Shown piece by piece: positions 22,576 through 27,957 of a stretch of DNA of 27,957 nucleotides. This stretch comes from an uncultured bacterium (GTDB lineage Bacteria; Actinomycetota; Coriobacteriia; Coriobacteriales; Coriobacteriaceae). The notes beneath the pieces were generated by a model, which was not told the DNA's origin, searched no databases, and saw only the letters and a program-made list of their open reading frames with translations. Position numbers and translations under genes: made by a program. Location: assembly GCA_905216045.1 (NCBI GenBank), contig CAJMSL010000011.1, positions 1 to 27,957 of the forward strand, given 5' to 3'. Positions within the stretch are counted from its first letter, which is position 1, and every line of letters begins with the position of its first letter.

Positions 22576-23781
22576 ATGAGCGGACTGATTATCGATAGCG
22601 AAGCCTGTATCGGCTGCGGTCGCTGCGTTCGCGCCTGTGCCTCGGGCGGCATCGTAGTGGAAGGCGAGCGACCCAGCCGATGCGCCCGCGTAACCGACGG
22701 CTGCATCCTATGCGGTGGGTGCGTCGACGCCTGCCCTGTCAACGCTATCTCGATCGAGCGTGACGAGGCCGCTGGTGCGGTGGACCTTGATGCATATCGA
22801 GACATTTGGGTATTCGCGCAGACCGACGAGCGCGATACGGTGACTCCCGTTGCCTATGAGCTTATGGGCAAGGGGCGCGAGCTTGCCGATGCTCGCGGCT
22901 GCCGTCTGGTGGCACTGGTCGGCATGAGCCCCGAGGGCTCGCTCGGGGACCTGGAGCATCTGGTTTGCGCGGGCGCCGACGAAGTCCTGGCCTGTCGCGA
23001 CGAGCGCCTGCGCCAAAACGATGCGGAGGTCTACGCCCGCTTGATCTGCGATTTGGTAGCCGAACGCAAACCCGAGGCCATCCTATACGGTGCGACCGCT
23101 TTTGGTCGCGAACTGGCACCCGGCGTTGCCGTGCGTTTGCAGACGGGCCTTACGGCTGACTGCACCGTACTTTCGATGGATGCAGAGACGGGACTGCTGC
23201 AACAGACACGTCCGGCGTTTGGCGGCAACCTGATGGCCACCATCATTTGCCCCAACCACCGTCCGCAGATGGCAACGGTGCGCCCCGGTATCTTTAAGGC
23301 TCCCGACTTCGACTACGGCCGCTCTGGCACGATCACCCAGATATCGCTTGCGGATGATGCTAAGGCTCGTGTCGAGATCTCGATTCCCGCCGAGGAGTGG
23401 GGACAGCAGCCCTCGATCGCCAATGCCGAGTGCCTGGTCGTGGTGGGTCGCGGCATTGGTTCCAAGAAAAACCTGCCGTTGATGCGAAGGCGCGCCGAGG
23501 CTCTGGGAGCCGAGCTTGGCTGCACGCGACCTGTCGTGGAGGCCGGCTGGTTGGAGTATCGCCATCAGATTGGCCAGACGGGCGTATCGGTTTCGCCCAA
23601 GCTTCTCGTGAGTATCGGTGTTTCGGGCGCCATTCAGCATCTTGCCGGCATCGGTGGGGCGGAGTGCATTATCGCCATCAACGAGGACCCGGATGCCCCC
23701 ATTTTCGGTGCTGCCCAGTACAAGGTTGTTGGGGACGCCGTCGAGGTCGTCGAGGAGCTGCTAGCCCAGCTTGAGCGCTAG
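22576..23781 (+). CDS. etfA: Electron transfer flavoprotein alpha subunit with N-terminal 2x[4Fe-4S] ferredoxin domain (LctC-like)
   Basis: A 401-aa EtfA with a ferredoxin domain fused in front. Residues 1-58 hold two cluster motifs, Cys11/14/17/21 and Cys43/46/49/53 (the latter followed by Pro). The Etf alpha N-domain follows (VFAQTDERDTVTPVAYELMG, about 77-96), then the FAD-binding C-domain with VVVGRGIGSKKNLPLMR, GQTGVSVSPKLLVSIGVSGA, IQHLAGI and INEDPDAPIFGAAQYKVVGD. Such fused alpha subunits occur in LctC and in caffeyl-CoA reductase (CarE), where the clusters accept or give electrons to ferredoxin. ATG 22576 begins directly after the etfB stop. The stop TAG (23779-23781) overlaps the original stop of the convergent HD gene. 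Confidence 0.88.
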   Translation: MSGLIIDSEACIGCGRCVRACASGGIVVEGERPSRCARVTDGCILCGGCVDACPVNAISIERDEAAGAVDLDAYRDIWVFAQTDERDTVTPVAYELMGKGRELADARGCRLVALVGMSPEGSLGDLEHLVCAGADEVLACRDERLRQNDAEVYARLICDLVAERKPEAILYGATAFGRELAPGVAVRLQTGLTADCTVLSMDAETGLLQQTRPAFGGNLMATIICPNHRPQMATVRPGIFKAPDFDYGRSGTITQISLADDAKARVEISIPAEEWGQQPSIANAECLVVVGRGIGSKKNLPLMRRRAEALGAELGCTRPVVEAGWLEYRHQIGQTGVSVSPKLLVSIGVSGAIQHLAGIGGAECIIAINEDPDAPIFGAAQYKVVGDAVEVVEELLAQLER

Positions 23782-24589
23782 GCGCGCGCCAGCCAGTCGC
23801 GCATCTCGTCCTTTAGGCGGCTCCAGGTTGCCTGCGTGGCGGTGTCGGTAAAGGGCCGCGTAATGCCAAAGGGCGCGTCGAGCAGGCGGTGGATATCGCC
23901 CTGTTCGCGCGCCAGCGCGCGGCTTGCTGGATAGACGAGCTCAAACATAAAGCAGATAAGCCCACCAAGAAGTCGGCGGGCTCATCGCGCTCATCGCGTG
24001 CGACGCAGCGGTGCTCGTCAAAGGCGGCAAGTGTCGGCGACGAGAAACGGCTGCCGAGAAACGTCTTCTCGTCCACCTTGAGGATAGTGTCGACGGTGCT
24101 GTCGGCGATGGTGCGCATAATGTCGATCTTGTCACCATCGCGCACGATATCGCAGAAGCACCGTGTACGCTCGTCGAGTTGTGCCGGCAGGCGAAAGTCG
24201 CTGTGATAGGCGATGCTCGCTCGGATGAGCTCGTCATGCGCACCGGTTTCGATAAAGTCACGGATGTTTGTCGTGGCGGGTGCATCGGCGGGATTCTCGC
24301 CAAAGAGGACCTCGATGCCCAGCGCCGCATGGCTCATGCTCTCGGCGTCCTTAAAGGTGTCCCAGCGTCGCAGCTGCTCAAAGCGGCCCATATCGTGTAG
24401 CAGGCCGCAAAGCCATGCCAGGTCAATATCTTCTGACGACCAGCCCTGCTCGCGCGCTACGGCATCGCATGCCTCGGCCACGAGGAAAGAATGCTCGATT
24501 TTGAGCGCGATGCGTGGGTTGGTGGCGTCGTAGGCATCGGTGTAGCTTTTGAAGGCCGCGCGCGCCCGGTCTCGATCGATAGCTGTCAT
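23778..24589 (-). pseudogene. HD-domain hydrolase with 1-nt frameshift near the 3' end
   Basis: The intact part (residues 1-211) is an HD-superfamily phosphohydrolase: His33 in KIEHSF, His65-Asp66 in LLHDMGRF, His87 in SHAAL and Asp151 in VRDGDKIDIMR. After LVGL (211) the frame turns into unlikely sequence and stops at 23813. Adding one base near 23955-23959 restores a natural reading, FMFELVYPASRALAREQGDI then HRLLDAPFGITRPF, with a final RLKDEMRDWLARA, ending at 23778. The restored protein would be 270 aa. The catalytic core is unaffected, so a product with an altered tail may still work. The ATG at 24589 has AGGAAG upstream. The restored stop overlaps the etfA stop within CTAG. Either a true mutation or a sequence error. 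Confidence 0.75.
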
Positions 24590-24715
24590 AATGACTTCCT
24601 AAAAAGTTGTGTCTTTCGATTCGGTGGCAATTGTAGGTGAACTCGGTTGCTGTCGGATGATGATTCTGCCGTATCGCTACATGCGGCTCGGAGACCTTGT
24701 CAGGATGAGAAGCGT

Positions 24716-25408
24716 ATGGTGCTCAAAATCGTTAGAACCGTCTGGCCGGTGATGCTTACCTATGTTGCAATAGGCGCGCCGTGCGGAATGATCATGGGGC
24801 AGACGGGAATGGAGCCCTGGATGGTCTTTGCTCTAAGCAGTACGTTTGTGACGGGCAGCGGCCAGTTTATGATCTGCAACCTGTGGCTGGCGGGTGTGCC
24901 TGCAGCATCGATCGTCGCGAGCGTTGCCGCCATCTCCTCGCGTTTTGCGCTTTACTCGGCATCGATCGCGCCGCATCTGACGGGTGCCTCGAAGCGTCAG
25001 ACGCTGGCTGTTGCCGCGACACTTACCGAGGAGGCATATGGCATCTCGCTTGCCAAGTTGGTTGAAGGGGAGGATTGGGGCCCGCGCGAGTCCTTTGTGC
25101 TCAACGTGATCCTCATCGCAACATGGGGCGTTTCGTGTACGATGGGCGCCATCGTCGGCGCCGTTGTCGATGTTCCCACCGCCATTGCAGCCTTTGTCTG
25201 CACCTCGCTCTTTATCTGCCTGCTCTTTTCGCAGCGGCTGTCGCGCGGCAACGTTGTCGCGGCGGTTTCGGGCGCGGTGTCTGTCGCCATATGCAAGTTC
25301 TTGGGCCTCACGAATATTGCCGTGCCGGCAAGCGTCGTGGCCGGCATTGCCATTGCGTTGGCGTGCGATGCTGTATTTGACGGAAGAGGTGCCCGCGATG
25401 CCCGTTAA
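24716..25408 (+). CDS. azlC: AzlC family branched-chain amino acid exporter subunit
   Basis: A 230-aa membrane protein with about seven to eight hydrophobic segments. TYVAIGAPCGMIMGQTGMEPW, STFVTGSGQFMICNLW, FALYSASIAPHL and the block AATLTEEAYGISLAKL match AzlC/YgaZ, the large subunit of an exporter for branched-chain amino acids. I chose ATG 24716 (AGGATGAG upstream); an in-frame TTG at 24647 would add 23 polar residues that look non-coding. It overlaps azlD by 11 nt. The 126-bp gap before it, shared with the HD gene, has no promoter I could fix. Confidence 0.85.
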   Translation: MVLKIVRTVWPVMLTYVAIGAPCGMIMGQTGMEPWMVFALSSTFVTGSGQFMICNLWLAGVPAASIVASVAAISSRFALYSASIAPHLTGASKRQTLAVAATLTEEAYGISLAKLVEGEDWGPRESFVLNVILIATWGVSCTMGAIVGAVVDVPTAIAAFVCTSLFICLLFSQRLSRGNVVAAVSGAVSVAICKFLGLTNIAVPASVVAGIAIALACDAVFDGRGARDAR

Positions 25409-25721
25409 CGAGTTCTTGGTTCTGTGGCTGTCGTCGTGGGCTGCTATCGCGTTCTTTCGCATCGCGCCGGCGTTCGCCTTGCGCGGGCGGACCCTGTCGC
25501 CCCGTATTACCGAGGCCCTGGGCTATATCCCGCCCGCTGCCTTTGCCGCGCTGGTCGCCAACGACTTGGTGAGCCCCGGCGCGTTCGACGCGGGACTCTG
25601 GCCTGCCTTGGTTCCCTGGATTGCGGCCGCCGGCGTCGTGGTCGTGGCGGTCAAGACAAAATCGATGCTGTGGTGCTGCGTCTCGGGCATCGTACTCTAT
25701 ATCGTCTTGAGCCTTATATAG
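25398..25721 (+). CDS. azlD: AzlD family small subunit of the branched-chain amino acid exporter
   Basis: A 107-aa protein with three to four membrane segments (FLVLWLSSWAAIAFFRIAPA, IPPAAFAALVANDLVS, LVPWIAAAGVVVVAVKTKS, VSGIVLYIVLSLI), the size and pattern of AzlD/YgaH. ATG 25398 lies inside the end of azlC, eight nucleotides after GGAAGAGG, so the pair is translationally coupled. A short GC-rich stem may follow but no convincing terminator was seen. Confidence 0.82.
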   Translation: MPVNEFLVLWLSSWAAIAFFRIAPAFALRGRTLSPRITEALGYIPPAAFAALVANDLVSPGAFDAGLWPALVPWIAAAGVVVVAVKTKSMLWCCVSGIVLYIVLSLI

Positions 25722-25796
25722 GGGTGGCGTCGCGGGCGCCGAATCTCGTTTCATCCCAACTTGTCGAATTTTTCACCGAGCTGGTCTATTTCTTCT

Positions 25797-25804
25797 GGTA
25801 CCAT
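25797..25804. promoter_or_regulatory. TGGTACCA palindrome upstream of the permease
   Basis: An 8-bp palindrome followed at once by TGGTCA, in the 150-bp gap before the KdgT-like gene. TGGT/ACCA half-sites recall GntR-type operators, so it might control sugar-acid uptake, but such a short site can arise by chance. Confidence 0.2.
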
Positions 25805-25871
25805 GGTCAAACTTTACTGTAGCAAAGCGTGACGTGGGCTTTTGTACCCCGTCAGCGGAAATGGGGGTTTC

Positions 25872-26795
25872 ATGGCACAGGAAGCAACCGCCAACGAGCA
25901 AAAGAAATTCAAGGTCCCGCGCATTCCGGGCGACATCATGATCCATCCGATGATCGTCGGTCTTTTGCTCAACACCTTCTGCCCGCAGGTTTTTGAGATC
26001 GGCGGCTTCTTTACGGCTGCCTGCCGCGGTGGCTCCAATACCATCGTCGCAGCGGCTCTCGGCCTAGGCGTGGCATATTTCTTTAACGACAACTTCCTGG
26101 GTCTGAGCTCCGTGTCTATCATCGGCGGCATCACGTTTTGCAACATGGCGCTCTATACGGGCATCATGGGCGAGTTCGGCGATGAGTCCGAGCAGGGCGC
26201 TGTCGGTATCCTGTTCTTTACGGCCGGCCCCGCCGTCACGATGATCATCCTTGGTGTTTCGGGTCTTGCCAACATCCCTGTCGGTACTATCATCGGCTCC
26301 ATTTTGCCGCTCGTTATCGGCATGGTTCTGGGCAACTTGTTCCCGTTTATCAAGAACCTGCTGGTTCCCGGCGCCAATCCCGCGATCGCTGTAATTGGTT
26401 TTCAGCTCGGTGCGTCCATGAGCCTTTCGAGCTTCATCGCCGGTGGTATTTCCGGCATCTTGCTGGGCCTTGTCACGCTGTTTGTCGTCGGTCCCATCAC
26501 CTTAGCGTTCGAGCGCCTGTGCGGTGGTAACGGCAAGGCTGCCGTGGCTTGTTCCACCATCGCCGGCACGGCTATGACCACGCCGGTTGCTCTCGCCGAG
26601 GTCGCGCCGCGCTACGCCGAGCTTGCGCCCACCGCGTACGCCCAGATCGCCACTGCCGTTATCATCACGGCAATCATGGCTCCGATTCTGACCGGCTGGG
26701 TCGACAAGAAGTTCTGCCAGGGCAAGGAGGACCTGTCGCCTGCCGGTGTCGAGGCCATCGAGGAGGCCGTCGCGACCGACATCGATGGCGAGTAA
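25872..26795 (+). CDS. 2-keto-3-deoxygluconate permease family transporter (KdgT-like)
   Basis: A 307-aa integral membrane protein with about ten hydrophobic segments. VPRIPGDIMIHPMIVGLLLN, TFCPQVFEIGGFFTAACRGG and the C-terminal FQLGASMSLSSFIAGGISGI match the KdgT family, which imports 2-keto-3-deoxygluconate with protons. AVACSTIAGTAMTTPVALAEV near the end fits the family too. ATG 25872 (GGGGG seven nucleotides upstream) is chosen over an in-frame TTG at 25842. No KDG kinase, aldolase or uronate gene is near, so the substrate is only inferred from the family. It is a stand-alone gene followed by a clear terminator. Confidence 0.8.
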   Translation: MAQEATANEQKKFKVPRIPGDIMIHPMIVGLLLNTFCPQVFEIGGFFTAACRGGSNTIVAAALGLGVAYFFNDNFLGLSSVSIIGGITFCNMALYTGIMGEFGDESEQGAVGILFFTAGPAVTMIILGVSGLANIPVGTIIGSILPLVIGMVLGNLFPFIKNLLVPGANPAIAVIGFQLGASMSLSSFIAGGISGILLGLVTLFVVGPITLAFERLCGGNGKAAVACSTIAGTAMTTPVALAEVAPRYAELAPTAYAQIATAVIITAIMAPILTGWVDKKFCQGKEDLSPAGVEAIEEAVATDIDGE

Positions 26796-26841
26796 CGGCC
26801 GTTACCGATAATTGATTCCGGCGTGCAATTCGCGCCGTCCG

Positions 26842-26883
26842 AGCGCCCGAACAGAAACTGTTTTGCAGTGATGTTCGGGCGCT
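26842..26883 (+). terminator. Terminator after the KdgT-like permease
   Basis: AGCGCCCGAACA (26842-26853) pairs perfectly with TGTTCGGGCGCT (26872-26883) over 12 bp with an 18-nt loop; a short T-run follows. The promoter of the next gene begins within its 3' arm. A 12-bp palindrome, TAACGGCCGTTA (26793-26804), also covers the permease stop codon. Confidence 0.7.
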
Positions 26884-26884
26884 T

Positions 26885-26893
26885 TGCTATGAT
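26885..26893 (+). promoter_or_regulatory. Extended -10 promoter of the diguanylate cyclase gene and 5' leader hairpin
   Basis: TGCTATGAT (26885-26893) is an extended -10, with TTGCAG (26863-26868) 19 bp upstream as a possible -35. Transcription would start near 26900. The leader then holds overlapping stems: CCCTTTAC (26895-26902) with GTAAAGGG (26912-26919), and ACCCCT (26901-26906) with AGGGGT (26916-26921), then TGTTTATTG. The second stem lies inside the transcript and might act as an early terminator or stabiliser. Confidence 0.5.
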
Positions 26894-26984
26894 TCCCTTT
26901 ACCCCTGCGGAGTAAAGGGGTGTTTATTGCCCTGATTCGAATTGGGCGATTCTGACCATTCGGATATTGAAGGGATGGCGTCTA

Positions 26985-27957
26985 GTGGTTAAGGCACTCA
27001 AGATTGAGATATTCCTGCTATGCATGATTGTTCTTATCGGGCTTGCCGCGCGAAGTCGTCGCTCCTTGTTCTCGAGCACCCTGCAGCTATTGTTTAGCAT
27101 GCTTGGCTACACCTCTGCCGCGTACATATTATTCGATATGATCTGGACGCTTTCGGATGGTGCGGACGGCACGTTGGGTATTGCTGCCAACTGGATTTCC
27201 AACGCGGTTTCGTTTTCGCTCTTTGCCATCGCGTGTCTCATTTGGTTTATCTATTCCGAGACGATGCAGGGCTCTCGCCTTGTGACCTCGCGCTATAGGG
27301 TGGTGCTTGCAACGTTGCCTACGGCTCTGGTGGTCGTGCTGGCGTTTACCAGTTACTGGACGCACGCCCTGTTCTATATCGATTCGCAGGGCGTGTATCG
27401 TCGCGGCTTTGCTTATATGATCCAGCCCATTGTCAGCTACTGTTACGTTATACATGCGTCCCTGCATGCGTTTGTGCAATCTCGCAGGGTCGAGAGCCTA
27501 CAGACGAAGGCTATCTATCGAACCTTGGCATTTTTCGCCATTCCGGCCCTGGTGGGCGGTACCTTTCAGGTCGTATACTCGGTGCCCGGCCTTTGTGTCG
27601 GCATAATGATTAGCATGTTGCTGCTCTACATCATCTGCCAGGAGCAGCTCATCTCGACCGACCCGTTGACTGGCCTCAACAATCGCAACCGTTTTGAGAC
27701 CTATATCCTGTCGCTCTTCTCAAATGTGGATCAGGCCGAAGATGTGTATCTGCTCATGATGGACGCCGACGGCTTTAAGCAGATTAACGATCGCTATGGA
27801 CATGTGGAGGGCGACCATGCTCTTCAGGTTATATCCGCTGCGCTCAAAGAGGTCTGCTCGGCGTCTGGTGGCTTTATCGCACGCTACGGTGGCGATGAGT
27901 TCGTGGCGCTCCAAAAGGCAGTGGCGGAACAGGATATCATGCATCTGTGCGCGACAA
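26985..27957 (+). CDS. Membrane-bound GGDEF diguanylate cyclase (3' end outside window)
   Basis: The first 324 codons of a gene that continues past the window. GTG 26985 is chosen (GAAGGG upstream; the ATG at 26975 hits a stop at once). Residues 1-220 have about six to seven hydrophobic segments (EIFLLCMIVLIGLAA, SFSLFAIACLIWFIYS, LATLPTALVVVLAF, MISMLLLYIICQ) forming a sensory membrane domain. A GGDEF domain follows: DPLTGLNNRNRFE, LLMMDADGFKQINDRYGH, then GGDEF (302-306). The active site is intact, so it probably makes cyclic di-GMP from two GTP. The inhibitory RxxD site that normally stands five residues before GGDEF is absent (ASGG), so product feedback is probably missing. Confidence 0.85.
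   Translation, partial: MVKALKIEIFLLCMIVLIGLAARSRRSLFSSTLQLLFSMLGYTSAAYILFDMIWTLSDGADGTLGIAANWISNAVSFSLFAIACLIWFIYSETMQGSRLVTSRYRVVLATLPTALVVVLAFTSYWTHALFYIDSQGVYRRGFAYMIQPIVSYCYVIHASLHAFVQSRRVESLQTKAIYRTLAFFAIPALVGGTFQVVYSVPGLCVGIMISMLLLYIICQEQLISTDPLTGLNNRNRFETYILSLFSNVDQAEDVYLLMMDADGFKQINDRYGHVEGDHALQVISAALKEVCSASGGFIARYGGDEFVALQKAVAEQDIMHLCAT

Noticed and set aside
26975..27000. tRNA-like string GGCGTCTAGTGGTTAAGGC resembling a tRNA D-arm.
   Set aside because: No anticodon or T arm with matching acceptor stem follows, and the stretch is the ribosome-binding site and start of the diguanylate cyclase.

Overview
The window is about 28 kb of high-GC bacterial chromosome with dense coding on both strands. 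It suggests a gut-type anaerobic actinobacterium of the class Coriobacteriia, most likely Collinsella or a close relative. This is inferred from the DUF3516 helicase, the flavin/ferredoxin lactate-dehydrogenase-like operon, the LPXTG-type surface proteins and the general codon style. No 16S or other marker gene is present to prove it. No tRNA, rRNA, CRISPR array, transposase or phage gene was seen.

Layout from left to right. At 1-5.3 kb lie the 3' end of a DUF2130 gene, then (minus strand) a DUF3516 Ski2-like helicase, a TrmB-like methyltransferase and a second SAM methyltransferase. A 123-bp element with 21/22-bp inverted termini sits between the helicase and the TrmB-like gene. At 5.5-10 kb on the plus strand come an XRE regulator with a membrane segment coupled to a DUF4097 adhesin-like protein, then a full-length Elp3 (radical SAM plus GNAT) followed without a gap by a spermidine-synthase-like protein. 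At 10-15.7 kb on the minus strand is a three-gene module: a TerB_N/TerB_C protein, a BrxD-like (DUF2791) ATPase and an Lhr/BrxHI-like helicase. The TerB protein is interrupted by an in-frame TAG in the linker between its conserved blocks.

At 15.8-19.8 kb on the minus strand come a DUF554 membrane protein and then a five-gene secreted/surface-protein operon. It encodes a 98-aa cytoplasmic protein, a membrane-anchored protein, a secreted beta-type protein, a miniature LAQTG sortase substrate and a large Cys-containing secreted protein. At 20-23.8 kb is a plus-strand operon for an FAD-dependent 2-hydroxyacid dehydrogenase with EtfB and a ferredoxin-fused EtfA, resembling the LctBCD electron-confurcating lactate dehydrogenase. 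It converges on an HD-domain hydrolase gene that carries a 1-nt frameshift near its 3' end. At 24.7-28 kb are AzlC/AzlD, a KdgT-like permease and the start of a membrane-bound GGDEF diguanylate cyclase that runs off the window.

The best candidates for something under-described are the TerB/BrxD-like/Lhr-like triad, which shares parts with BREX and Ter systems but lacks their hallmark genes here, and the five-gene surface operon. Two genes (TerB and HD) are broken by single-base changes, which could be real strain-level decay or sequence errors.
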